Assembly (NCBI RefSeq): GCF_009796805.1
Contig: NZ_CP047029.1
Span: forward strand, 1,725,501 to 1,789,500
Length of the DNA: 64,000 nucleotides
Reading direction: 5' to 3'
Origin: Algibacter sp. L1A34
GTDB lineage: Bacteria; Bacteroidota; Bacteroidia; Flavobacteriales; Flavobacteriaceae
Position numbers and translations under genes: made by a program. Numbering within the stretch: position 1 is the stretch's first letter; each line of letters begins with the position of its first letter. The notes under the pieces are model-generated. The model was not told the origin of the DNA. It saw only the letters and a program-made list of their open reading frames with translations, and did no database searches. Below are positions 55,225 to 63,317 of this stretch, piece by piece.

Positions 55225-55247
55225 ATTTGTGTTTTGTTAATGTTATT

Positions 55248-56024
55248 TTATTCTTCTTCTTCAGCAGCTGCTTTTGGTGCTGGTGCAGCTTTTGCTTTAG
55301 GAGCTTCCTCTTTAGCAGATGCCGCAGCATCTTTATCAGCTTTACGCTCAGCTAGTCCTTCAGATATTGCAGAAGTTACGTGAGATAAAATTTTATCAAT
55401 CGATTTAGATGCATCATCATTTGCAGGGATAACATAATCCACTTGGCGTGGATCTGAATTGGTATCAACCATTGCAAAAATTGGAATGTTTAATTTTTGT
55501 GCTTCTTTAATCGCGATATGCTCACGTTTAATGTCTACAACAAATAAAGCTCCAGGTAAACGCGTCATATCGGTAATAGAACCTAAGTTTTTTTCTAACT
55601 TAGCTCTTAAACGATCAACTTGTAAACGCTCTTTTTTAGATAACGTTAAAAACGTACCATCTTTCTTCATTCTATCAATAGTAGCCATTTTTTTAACAGC
55701 TTTTCTAATAGTAACAAAGTTAGTTAACATTCCGCCTGGCCATCTTTCTGTGATGTAAGGCATGTTAATAGATCCTGCTTTTTCAGCAACGATATCTTTA
55801 GCTTGTTTCTTTGTTGCAACAAATAAAATTTTACGACCAGAGTTAGCGATTTTTGCTAATGCTTCTCCAGCTTCATCAATTTTAGCTGCTGTTTTGTATA
55901 AGTTGATAATATGGATACCGTTACGTTCCATATATACGTAAGGAGCCATATTTGGATCCCACTTACGTGTAAGGTGTCCGAAATGTACACCTGCTTCAAG
56001 TAATTCTTTTACTTCTACTGCCAT
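55248..56024 (-). CDS. rpsB: 30S ribosomal protein S2
   Basis: 258 residues from ATG 56024 (MAVEVKELLEAGVHFGH LTRKWDP); the 12-codon upstream extension is not part of the family. Conserved NLYKTAAKIDEA, PGALFVVDIKREHIA and DTNSDPRQVDYVIPANDDA. The C-terminus has a Lys/Ala/Pro/Glu tail common in Bacteroidota. A gap of about 200 bases to rpsI upstream forms a long leader. Confidence 0.98.
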   Translation of the reverse strand: MAVEVKELLEAGVHFGHLTRKWDPNMAPYVYMERNGIHIINLYKTAAKIDEAGEALAKIANSGRKILFVATKKQAKDIVAEKAGSINMPYITERWPGGMLTNFVTIRKAVKKMATIDRMKKDGTFLTLSKKERLQVDRLRAKLEKNLGSITDMTRLPGALFVVDIKREHIAIKEAQKLNIPIFAMVDTNSDPRQVDYVIPANDDASKSIDKILSHVTSAISEGLAERKADKDAAASAKEEAPKAKAAPAPKAAAEEEE

Positions 56025-56226
56025 TTTGTAATAATAGTTTACGTTCTGTTGAATTAGCAATGTTCCATTTGGCTCTAAGCGTTAAGCTTTTAACCTTTGG
56101 CTTCATTTAGATGCTAAACTAAATCCTAACTTGTTAATAAAGGTAGGACAACAATAACTTGTTTTTTTATTTTGTTTGAAATGATAAAGACATCTGTAAA
56201 ACAGATCCTGAACCACGTCCAGGATA
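56025..56226 (-). other. Long 5' leader of rpsB
   Basis: About 200 bases between rpsI and rpsB. On the reverse strand two short hairpins follow rpsI (ATCCTG...CAGGAT and ATCTGT-TTT-ACAGAT between 56224 and 56184), the rest is unstructured by eye. It may carry an rpsB promoter or an S2 autoregulatory leader; no known motif is recognised. Confidence 0.4.
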
Positions 56227-56613
56227 TTAACGTTTTGAGAATTGAAATTTCTTACGAGCTTTCTTCTGACCGAATTTCTTACGTTCAACCATTCTTGGAT
56301 CTCTTGTTAATAAACCTTCTGGCTTAAGTATTAGTCTGTTCTCTGCATCTAACTCACACATTGCGCGAGAAATTGCTAAACGAACAGCTTCAGCTTGTCC
56401 AGTAATACCACCTCCATATACATTTACTGTAATATCAAAGTTGCTGTCATTGTTAGTCAAAACTAATGGCTGATTTACCTTGTACTGTAAAGTCGCTGTA
56501 GGGAAATAGTTAGTTAAGTCTTTTTTATTAATCGTAATGTTTCCTGTTCCTGTAGAAACATAAGCACGAGCAACAGCCGTCTTTCTACGGCCAATTTTGT
56601 GAATTACTTCCAT
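56227..56613 (-). CDS. rpsI: 30S ribosomal protein S9
   Basis: 128 residues. Start MEVIHKIGRRKTAVARAYV and the classical C-terminus RKKFGQKKARKKFQFSKR that reaches the P-site tRNA. Directly after rplM (1 bp gap), the universal rplM-rpsI order. Confidence 0.98.
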   Translation of the reverse strand: MEVIHKIGRRKTAVARAYVSTGTGNITINKKDLTNYFPTATLQYKVNQPLVLTNNDSNFDITVNVYGGGITGQAEAVRLAISRAMCELDAENRLILKPEGLLTRDPRMVERKKFGQKKARKKFQFSKR

Positions 56614-56614
56614 G

Positions 56615-57070
56615 TTATTTAAATTCTTCTAGATTAATTACGGCTGGTTTTTGAGCTTCATGTTTATGAGCTGTTCCAACAACAACTGTAAGATTACGGA
56701 ATAACTCAGCACCTAATTTGTTTTTAGGTAGCATTCCTTTAACTGATTTTTCTACTACTCTTGCTGGATCTTTTCCAAACAATTCTGTAGCAGTTAAACT
56801 TCTTTGACCTCCTGGATATCCAGTGTGACGAATGTACGTTTTATCGTTCCATTTGTTACCAGATAAACTGATTTTTTCTGCGTTGATAACAATTACGTTA
56901 TCACCACAATCAACGTGAGGTGTGAAGTTTGGCTTGTGTTTACCTCTTAAAAGTTTTGCAACTTTAGAAGCTAAACGACCAAGTGCTTGACCGTCAGCGT
57001 CAACTAAAACCCACTGCTTATTAACAGTTGCTTTGTTGGCTGAAATCGTTTTGTAGCTTATTGTGTCCAC
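56615..57070 (-). CDS. rplM: 50S ribosomal protein L13
   Basis: 151 residues, with [38 protein letters not shown] and [16 protein letters not shown]. Operon leader gene of rplM-rpsI with a strong promoter upstream. Confidence 0.98.
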   Translation of the reverse strand: MDTISYKTISANKATVNKQWVLVDADGQALGRLASKVAKLLRGKHKPNFTPHVDCGDNVIVINAEKISLSGNKWNDKTYIRHTGYPGGQRSLTATELFGKDPARVVEKSVKGMLPKNKLGAELFRNLTVVVGTAHKHEAQKPAVINLEEFK

Positions 57071-57117
57071 GTTTTTAAATTATTTTTATTAAACATTCCT
57101 CTCTTAAAAAGAGTTTG

Positions 57118-57148
57118 CAAATTTACGATTATATATTTGATTACCAAA
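57118..57148 (-). promoter_or_regulatory. Promoter of rplM-rpsI
   Basis: Reverse strand TTTG (57148-57145), 19 bp spacer, TAAATTTG (57125-57118): full Bacteroidota consensus. A small hairpin CTCTT-AAA-AAGAG is in the leader. Confidence 0.7.
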
Positions 57149-57225
57149 TAGTGTGCTTATATTCTTTAAATAAAATTAAAAGTATTGATATTTAAGGTTT
57201 TAAGCAGTTGTAATATTGATGAAAT

Positions 57226-57262
57226 AAAAAGGCGAGATAAATTAAGTTTATCTCGCCTTTTT
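57226..57262 (-). terminator. Terminator of the outer membrane protein gene
   Basis: Perfect 16 bp stem AAAAAGGCGAGATAAA (57226-57241) with 57247-57262, loop TTAAG. Confidence 0.88.
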
Positions 57263-57282
57263 ATTTTAAGTAATGCGTGGTT

Positions 57283-58185
57283 TTATTTGCCTAAGCCTAT
57301 AACAAGCCCACCAGAATAGTAAGTGCCTTTACCAATATTTCTACCGCTAACTATTGTACCTGTACCAGCACTAAGACCAATTATTTTTGTAACCGGAACA
57401 TAGAAGTTTAAACCAACTCTAGAGTAGTTTACTTTAGTTTCAGGGAAATTACCAGCAAAGTTTGCAGAGTTAATATCTAATCCTCCATTACTTTTTTGAG
57501 CATCGAACCACGCATCTGCATAAAAAGCTTTTCCTGCGTATCCTAATTTTATTTGTGCATTTACGCTGTTTGGAACGTCAAATTTAGTACCATCACCTAA
57601 GCCTAAGTTATTATCAGCTTCTCCTCTTATAGAATGTCCAACAAACACATTTCCGAAGAAACCAGAGTTGTTGTTATATTGTAGCCCTAATTTTGTATCT
57701 ATAGAAGATGCACCGTTACCAAGAGAAAGAATTCCTGTTGGCTCGTAATCGAAAGCATAAGAGCCTCCTGCAGCCACAACAACGGTAGTTGTACCATTTT
57801 TATGTTTTGTTACAAATGGAGCCCATTTTACCAATAAGCTTAAATCTTGAATGTTAGATTGCTCTGTACTGCCGTTAACTGGATCTGCAGCACCTTTTCC
57901 TTCAGCTTCAATATAAGGTAGGTTTGCAATTACCGTAAGGTTATCTGTAATACCATAGTTTGCATATACGTTGTATATGTTTTGATCAATTTCGTTGTGA
58001 GCGGGAACTGCATCTAGTTCATCTAAGCCTAAATAAAATTTTTCATAGGTAGAGAAAGTGTAAGAAACGGCAATGTTGGCTTCTCCTTTTTTGTTGAAAA
58101 ATCCATCTGGACTAATTTGTGCTTGTGCTTTTTGTCCAGCGAAAGCTAATACAGTAATCAATGTTAAAAATAATTTAGATCTCAT
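57283..58185 (-). CDS. Outer membrane beta-barrel protein, phenol-degradation/MetA-type transporter-like
   Basis: 300 residues from ATG 58185 (MRSKLFLTLITVLAFAGQKAQAQ), with a clear signal peptide; the 8 codons before it are not needed. The mature chain is a barrel with regular strands (ANIAVSYTFSTYEKFYLGLDEL, VYANYGITDNLTVIANLPYIE, VVVAAGGSYAFDY, TYYSGGLVIGLGK). The NLTVIANLPYIE pattern resembles the PF13557-type meta-pathway outer membrane proteins. Single gene with own terminator; substrate unknown. Confidence 0.82.
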   Translation of the reverse strand: MRSKLFLTLITVLAFAGQKAQAQISPDGFFNKKGEANIAVSYTFSTYEKFYLGLDELDAVPAHNEIDQNIYNVYANYGITDNLTVIANLPYIEAEGKGAADPVNGSTEQSNIQDLSLLVKWAPFVTKHKNGTTTVVVAAGGSYAFDYEPTGILSLGNGASSIDTKLGLQYNNNSGFFGNVFVGHSIRGEADNNLGLGDGTKFDVPNSVNAQIKLGYAGKAFYADAWFDAQKSNGGLDINSANFAGNFPETKVNYSRVGLNFYVPVTKIIGLSAGTGTIVSGRNIGKGTYYSGGLVIGLGK

Positions 58186-58360
58186 AATTGTTTTTTTTAT
58201 TAAGTGCATTTGGACGATGATAATAGCTACTTATTACAAAAGAAATGTTAAGTTTAATTTATGATTGCCGGTCAAGTTGTTTTTTTAAACGCTGAAGTGC
58301 TTAATACTATATAGTTAGATTCTCTATTTGGAAATTATATTTTTTTAAAATTATTATGTT

Positions 58361-58388
58361 TTGTAATGCATCTCTTTTGTTAGTTTTG
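58361..58388 (+). promoter_or_regulatory. Promoter of the ABC-F gene
   Basis: TTG (58361-58363), 17 bp, TAGTTTTG (58381-58388): perfect Bacteroidota promoter; the leader is about 15 bases. Confidence 0.75.
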
Positions 58389-58408
58389 CGCTTTCTTATA
58401 CATATAAT

Positions 58409-60040
58409 ATGATTTCAGTTGATAATTTAGCCGTAGAGTTTAGCGGACACACCTTGTTTAGCGATGTATCGTTTACTATTAATGAAAACGATAAAATAGC
58501 CTTAATGGGAAAAAATGGTGCAGGAAAATCCACAATGATGAAGATTATTGCTGGTGTGCAAAATGCAACGCGAGGCCATGTGCGTTACCCCAAAGAAGCT
58601 ATAATAGCCTATTTACCACAGCATTTATTAACTGAAGATGATACTACTGTTTTCGAGGAAGCATCTAAAGCCTTTAGTCACGTGTTTGATATGCGTAACG
58701 AAATGGAAGATTTGAATAAGCAGTTGGAAACGCGAACGGATTACGAATCTGACGAATACATGAAAATTATTGAACGTGTTTCCGATTTAGGTGAAAAATA
58801 TTATGCGTTAGAGGATGTAAATTACGATGCTGAAGTTGAAAAAGCATTAAAAGGTCTAGGGTTTAAGCAGGAAGATTTTATAAGAAACACCAACGAATTT
58901 AGCGGTGGATGGCGTATGCGGATAGAATTGGCTAAAATCCTTTTACAAAAGCCAGACCTTATACTATTAGATGAGCCTACTAATCATATAGATATAGAAT
59001 CGGTTATTTGGTTGGAAGATTTTCTATTGAATAAAGCAAATGCCGTAGTCGTGATTTCTCATGATAAAGCCTTTATAGATAACATTACAAACCGAACCAT
59101 AGAAGTTACTATGGGGAAAATTTACGATTACAAGGCAAATTACACACATTATTTGCAACTGCGTGAAGATAGGCGTGCACACCAAGTAAAAGCGTATCAA
59201 GAACAGCAAAGATATATTGCAGATAACCAAGCATTTATTGATCGTTTTAAAGGCACATTTTCTAAAACCAATCAAGTGTCATCGAGAGAGCGTATGCTTG
59301 AAAAGTTAGAAATTATTGAAATTGATGATATAGATACATCTGCATTAAAATTACGTTTTCCTAAAACACAACGTTCTGGAGACTATCCTGTTAGTGTAAA
59401 AGATGTTTCTAAATTATACGGTGAGCATGTGGTATTTAATAATGCGAATATGTCTATCGCTAGAGGCGAGAAAGTGTGTTTTGTTGGTAGAAATGGAGAA
59501 GGCAAATCTACAATGATAAAAGCTGTTTTAGGTGAAATTGATGTAGAAGGCGAGTGCAGTTTAGGGCATAATGTAAAGGTTGGGTATTTTGCTCAAAACC
59601 AAGCCGCTTTGTTGGATGAAGATTTAACTATTTTCCAAACCGTAGACGAGGTTGCTAAAGGCGATGTGCGTACACAGATTAAAAATATTTTAGGTCGTTT
59701 TATGTTTAAAGGCGACGATATCGATAAAAAAGTAAGTGTGCTTTCTGGTGGTGAAAAAACGAGACTAGCTATGGTGAAACTTTTATTAGAACCTGTAAAC
59801 TTGCTTATTCTCGATGAACCTACAAATCATTTAGATTTAAAATCGAAAGATGTTTTAAAAGAAGCGTTGCTTGATTTTGATGGTACGCTAATTTTGGTAT
59901 CTCACGATAGGGATTTTCTTCAAGGTCTATCTAACAAGGTTTTTGAATTTAAAGAAAAACGTGTTATTGAGCATTTTGAAACCATTGACGATTTCTTAGT
60001 TAGAAATAGAATTGAAAGTTTAAAGGCGATAGATTTGTAG
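58409..60040 (+). CDS. ABC-F family ATPase (ribosome-associated)
   Basis: 543 residues, two ABC ATPase domains in one chain and no membrane segment, hence ABC-F. First Walker A GKNGAGKSTMM (34-44), signature EFSGGWRMR, Walker B ILLDEPTNHID; second Walker A GRNGEGKST, signature LSGGEKTR, Walker B LILDEPTNHLD. The linker between the domains (residues about 230-310) is the P-site-tRNA interaction motif type. ABC-F proteins act on stalled ribosomes or protect against antibiotics; the EttA/YbiT-like subgroup is most likely. Single gene. Confidence 0.95.
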   Translation: MISVDNLAVEFSGHTLFSDVSFTINENDKIALMGKNGAGKSTMMKIIAGVQNATRGHVRYPKEAIIAYLPQHLLTEDDTTVFEEASKAFSHVFDMRNEMEDLNKQLETRTDYESDEYMKIIERVSDLGEKYYALEDVNYDAEVEKALKGLGFKQEDFIRNTNEFSGGWRMRIELAKILLQKPDLILLDEPTNHIDIESVIWLEDFLLNKANAVVVISHDKAFIDNITNRTIEVTMGKIYDYKANYTHYLQLREDRRAHQVKAYQEQQRYIADNQAFIDRFKGTFSKTNQVSSRERMLEKLEIIEIDDIDTSALKLRFPKTQRSGDYPVSVKDVSKLYGEHVVFNNANMSIARGEKVCFVGRNGEGKSTMIKAVLGEIDVEGECSLGHNVKVGYFAQNQAALLDEDLTIFQTVDEVAKGDVRTQIKNILGRFMFKGDDIDKKVSVLSGGEKTRLAMVKLLLEPVNLLILDEPTNHLDLKSKDVLKEALLDFDGTLILVSHDRDFLQGLSNKVFEFKEKRVIEHFETIDDFLVRNRIESLKAIDL

Positions 60041-60072
60041 ACTTAAAATTGTTTTGTCGGTTAATTTGTTTT

Positions 60073-60177
60073 GGGCGTTACCCCGAAAAGGGGTCGGGCT
60101 TTCGGCAGTCGCTTTTTTGTGTTGCATAGGTGCAACAACACAAAAAGAGCTTCAACAAATGCCTCAATCCCTAACGC
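60073..60177 (+). repeat. About 105 bp structured intergenic repeat, copy 1
   Basis: Begins GGGCGTTACC, ends CCTAACGC; inner hairpins CCCC-GAAAA-GGGG (60081-60093) and a longer one between 60110 and 60150 (GTGTTGCA...TGCAACAACAC). An inverted, diverged copy lies at 61029-61122; both share the ends and the GGGTCGGGCTTT block. Confidence 0.7.
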
Positions 60178-60531
60178 ACGTATCCGCTTACTTTATTTTT
60201 AAATTGGATCTGTTTTGTTTTGAAGAGTATGTTCGTTTAGCGGTCTCTTGTATGATTAGTGGCGTGTTTAAGTAACTAATTTAGCAAATAAAAACCGAAT
60301 AGAAAATAGAGTGCACCCAAAAGTTTAGACAAATTTATAATTAATTATAAACGTTGTTAGCTTTTAGTGCTTTTATTTCCGTTTACTTTTTTGTTAATAT
60401 TTTATGTTTTATTCAGCTCGATTTTCATTCCGAAAACTTGCTCAAATTCCGCAACTTGCTAAATTCCGATTGAGTGATATTCCGAGTATCTAATTGAGTT
60501 TTCGATTCCGCAAACTTGCTCAAAATCCTTT
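60178..60531. other. Non-coding region with short repeats and a possible IS end
   Basis: No gene seen. Contains GTGCACCCAAAAGTTTAGAC (60311-60330), which looks like the tip of an IS3-type element without the element, an 18 bp palindrome at 60334-60351 next to GTTAGCT (60356-60362), and three imperfect copies of ATTCCGCAAACTTGCTCAA (60427-60445, 60446-60462 shortened, 60505-60523). Confidence 0.5.
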
Positions 60532-60759
60532 TTATGTTTTTTCAATCGTTATTTTTTGTTCTCTACCTATTAAAAAATACAAAATCGCACCAAAAAAATT
60601 AGCGAATAAAACGACTAAAATCCAAACAATTTTATTATTCCCTTTGAATTCGCTTTTTAAAATATCTACAAGAGCAATTATTGTTGGTAAAACCCCAAGA
60701 AATAATACTACTAATATCAGAATTAGTTGCCAAGCTCCAATCATTCCTAAATATATCAT
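60532..60759 (-). CDS. PLDc_N-domain small membrane protein
   Basis: 75 residues, two membrane helices (WQLILILVVLFLGVLPTIIAL and KIVWILVVLFANFFGAILYFLIG) joined by the short loop VDILKSEFKGNN. The LVDIL...NKIVWILVVLF-NFFGAILYFLIGR pattern is the cardiolipin-synthase N-terminal (PLDc_N) domain, found alone in many small proteins of unknown role. It is flanked by attC-like and palindromic sequences and enclosed by the inverted repeat pair, so it may be a mobile cassette gene. The opposite-strand frame covering it is a shadow. Confidence 0.82.
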   Translation of the reverse strand: MIYLGMIGAWQLILILVVLFLGVLPTIIALVDILKSEFKGNNKIVWILVVLFANFFGAILYFLIGREQKITIEKT

Positions 60760-61028
60760 TTTTTCTTTTTTTTAATTTTTAGTTCTGACGTTTCTCTAGC
60801 ATTAAAGCTAACGTTTAATAAGATATGAAATCGTTTTAATGTTTTATATCTTGTGTTAAGCTAAGTTAGTTGATTTTTTTTTACAAAGTCAAGGCCTGTT
60901 TTAATTTACAGGAGATTAAAATAATCGAAAAAAAGAATTGTATGTTTCTTACAATTAAAATTATGTCTTCCAACCTTACAAGTGTATAAACTAACATTAG
61001 TTTATTACTATTAATTGTAGATATGCCC
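60760..61028. other. Intergenic region with attC-like structure
   Basis: Upstream of the PLDc_N gene on the reverse strand. Holds the attC-like site described separately and a small hairpin CCTGT-TTTAATTT-ACAGG near 60895; no other gene. Confidence 0.45.
60806..60862. other. attC-like imperfect palindrome
   Basis: 57 bases: outer box AGCTAAC (60806-60812) and GTTAAGC (60855-60861) plus inner arms AAGATATGAAA (60820-60830) and TTTTATATCTT (60842-60852), pairing with one wobble. The layout (R''-like and R'-like boxes, L arms, hairpin) is that of an integron attC site of minimal size. R'' departs at one position from RYYYAAC. No integrase is nearby. Confidence 0.4.
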
Positions 61029-61122
61029 GCGTTAGGGATTGCAGTGAAAAGCCCACAGCGCCCACGAAGTTTTTAGGGCGTGAGGACTTGCAACGTAAAG
61101 CCCGACCCTTGTGGTAACGCCC
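61029..61122 (-). repeat. About 95 bp structured intergenic repeat, copy 2 (inverted)
   Basis: Starts GCGTTAGGGATTGCA, ends GGTAACGCCC; on the reverse strand it reads GGGCGTTACC..., matching copy 1 at 60073-60177 at both ends and in the GGGTCGGGCTTT block, with a different inner hairpin (CGCCC at 61059-61063, GGGCG at 61076-61080). Confidence 0.7.
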
Positions 61123-61184
61123 AAATAATTAGCTTTCACTTTGTTGATTGAATTTATTATAATGCTGAACCATTAATTTTTAAC

Positions 61185-61192
61185 TATTTTTG
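61185..61192 (+). promoter_or_regulatory. -7 box of ygiQ
   Basis: TATTTTTG, match to TAnnTTTG, only 6 bases before the ATG at 61199; the transcript would be leaderless. No clear -33 element. Confidence 0.45.
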
Positions 61193-61198
61193 CACGAT

Positions 61199-63154
61199 AT
61201 GCAAGAATTAAAACTTTCAGATTGGTTACCTACCACAAATAAAGAGGTGAAAATACGTGGATGGGAAGCGCTAGACGTTATTCTATTTAGTGGCGACGCT
61301 TATGTGGATCATCCCACGTTTGGGCCTGCCGTTATTGGGCGTATGCTTGAGAGTTTTGGTTTGCGTGTTGCCATAGTACCACAGCCTAGTGTTACCGATA
61401 ATCTTCAGGATTTTGTTAAGCTTGGTGCTCCCAAATTATTTTTTGGTGTTACTGGTGGATGTATGGACCCTATGATTAGTAATTATAATGCTAATAAAAA
61501 GCGTCGTGATAAGGATGCATATACGCCTAATGGTGATATTGGATTTCGTCCGGATTACGCAACAACGGTTTATTCTAAAATTTTAAAAGAGAAATGGCCA
61601 GATACGCCTGTTTTAATTGGTGGTATCGAGGCATCACTGCGCCGTGTAACACATTACGATTATTGGAGCGATAAGCTTATGCCTTCTATTTTAGAAACCT
61701 CGAAGGCCGATATGCTAGTTTACGGTATGGGTGAGCAACCCTTGCGTGAAGTGGTGCGTTTGCTAGAAAAAGGGGTGCCTTTTAGAAGTATAAATACGGT
61801 GTTGCAAACGGCTGTACTTTTGAATGAAGATGAAAGTATTCCGAAAAACAGTAATTGGGAAGATGTTGAAGTCGCATCGCATGAGGTATGTTTAAAGGAT
61901 AAGAAAAAATACGCATCTAACTTTAAAGTGATAGAGCAGGAGAGTAATAAATTGGCTGCGCGACGTATTTTTCAGAAAATTGGAGATAAAACTTTAATGA
62001 TTAATCCGCCATATCCAACCATGACGGAAGCTGAAATTGATGCTTCTTTCGATTATCCATATACACGATTACCGCACCCAAAATATAATAAACGTGGGCC
62101 TATTCCGGCCTTCGAAATGATTAAGTTTTCCATTAACATTCACCGTGGGTGTTTTGGTGGTTGTAGCTTTTGTACCATATCTGCACATCAAGGGAAATTT
62201 ATTGCATCACGTAGTAAAGAGTCTATTTTAAAAGAAGTGGATACTGTGGCAAATATGCCCGATTTTAAAGGGTATTTAAGTGATATTGGTGGGCCAAGTG
62301 CTAACATGTACCAAATGAAAGGGAAAATACAATCTATTTGCGATAAGTGTATTTCGCCGAGTTGTATTTCGCCTGTTATTTGTAGCAATTTGGATACATC
62401 GCACAAACCGCTAACGGAATTATATCAGGCGGTTGATAGTCATCCAAAAGTGAAGAAATCGTTTATTGGTTCGGGAATTCGCCATGATATGTTGGTGCCG
62501 GAATTTAATAAAAACGCCGATCCTAAAGAGTTAGACGCTTACACGGAAGAGGTGATGACGAAGCATGTTTCTGGCCGACTTAAAGTAGCACCAGAGCATA
62601 CTAGTGATCCGGTTTTAAAATTGATGCGTAAACCATCGTTTTCGTATTTCCATAAATTTAAGGAACGTTTCGATAAGATAAATATCGCTAAAGGATTAAA
62701 ATTACAATTAATACCATACTTTATATCCAATCATCCAGCTTGTGAAGTGGAAGATATGGCTAATCTTGCTGCCGAAACTAAAGATATGGGGTTTCAGTTA
62801 GAGCAAGTACAAGGTTTTACACCAACACCAATGACGGTGGCTACCGTAATTTATTACTCTGGTTATCATCCATACACACTTAAAAAAGTAAATACGCCTA
62901 TTACTAGAAAGGAAAAGGATGAACAACATCGTTTTTTCTTTTGGTATAAGGATGAAAATAAAGACTGGATTAAAAAGACTTTAAACAAATTAGGGCGTCA
63001 AGATTTACTTAAAGTGTTACTTCCTGAAAAAGAAGAGAAATGGCGTAAAAACACACCGGATGGTGATGCCAAGAATACATTTAATGATGCTGTTCCTTTT
63101 AATAAAAGGAAGAACAAGGTGAGGTATAAAGGGAAGAAGAAGCGGACGCGTTAA
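61199..63154 (+). CDS. ygiQ: YgiQ-family radical SAM protein
   Basis: 651 residues from ATG 61199 (MQELKLSDWLPTTNKEVKI); an upstream TTG in frame is a less likely start. The order is the YgiQ N-terminal B12-binding-like domain, then the radical SAM core with RGCFGGCSFCT (Cys318, Cys322, Cys325, the CxxxCxxC cluster motif) and a C-terminal lysine-rich tail (FNKRKNKVRYKGKKKRTR). Catalysed reaction unknown for the family. The CDKCISPSCISPVIC block at about 380-395 is an additional cysteine cluster typical of YgiQ. Its stop directly abuts the first unit of the repeat array. Confidence 0.95.
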   Translation: MQELKLSDWLPTTNKEVKIRGWEALDVILFSGDAYVDHPTFGPAVIGRMLESFGLRVAIVPQPSVTDNLQDFVKLGAPKLFFGVTGGCMDPMISNYNANKKRRDKDAYTPNGDIGFRPDYATTVYSKILKEKWPDTPVLIGGIEASLRRVTHYDYWSDKLMPSILETSKADMLVYGMGEQPLREVVRLLEKGVPFRSINTVLQTAVLLNEDESIPKNSNWEDVEVASHEVCLKDKKKYASNFKVIEQESNKLAARRIFQKIGDKTLMINPPYPTMTEAEIDASFDYPYTRLPHPKYNKRGPIPAFEMIKFSINIHRGCFGGCSFCTISAHQGKFIASRSKESILKEVDTVANMPDFKGYLSDIGGPSANMYQMKGKIQSICDKCISPSCISPVICSNLDTSHKPLTELYQAVDSHPKVKKSFIGSGIRHDMLVPEFNKNADPKELDAYTEEVMTKHVSGRLKVAPEHTSDPVLKLMRKPSFSYFHKFKERFDKINIAKGLKLQLIPYFISNHPACEVEDMANLAAETKDMGFQLEQVQGFTPTPMTVATVIYYSGYHPYTLKKVNTPITRKEKDEQHRFFFWYKDENKDWIKKTLNKLGRQDLLKVLLPEKEEKWRKNTPDGDAKNTFNDAVPFNKRKNKVRYKGKKKRTR

Positions 63155-63304
63155 TACTACTAATATCTCATCGAGGGGATATTGGCTGGGTCTTAACTGT
63201 TTTATTTTTCGAATGATTCTAGAGCAATTCGAACTTCTAATTTACAAATGGCATCTAAATAAGTCATGAAACAGGTTGTCCCCTCGAGGGGACCGTAGGG
63301 GTGT
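63155..63304. repeat. MITE-like repeat unit A (left of DUF559 gene)
   Basis: About 150 bp, same core as units B and C (GATATTGGCTGGGTCTTA..., ...AATTTACAAATGGCATC) with a degenerate left end and a strong right end: palindrome TCCCCTCGAGGGGA followed by CCGTAGGGGTGT (63277-63304). Unit A is the most diverged copy. Confidence 0.75.
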
Positions 63305-63317
63305 AAACGTTGTATTT

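Noticed and set aside
60054-60275. 73-codon forward frame over the structured repeat
   Set aside because: It is made mostly of the non-coding repeat unit and has no recognisable protein features.
60494-60775. 93-codon forward frame over the PLDc_N gene
   Set aside because: The reverse-strand frame encodes a recognisable two-helix PLDc_N protein; the forward one is its shadow.
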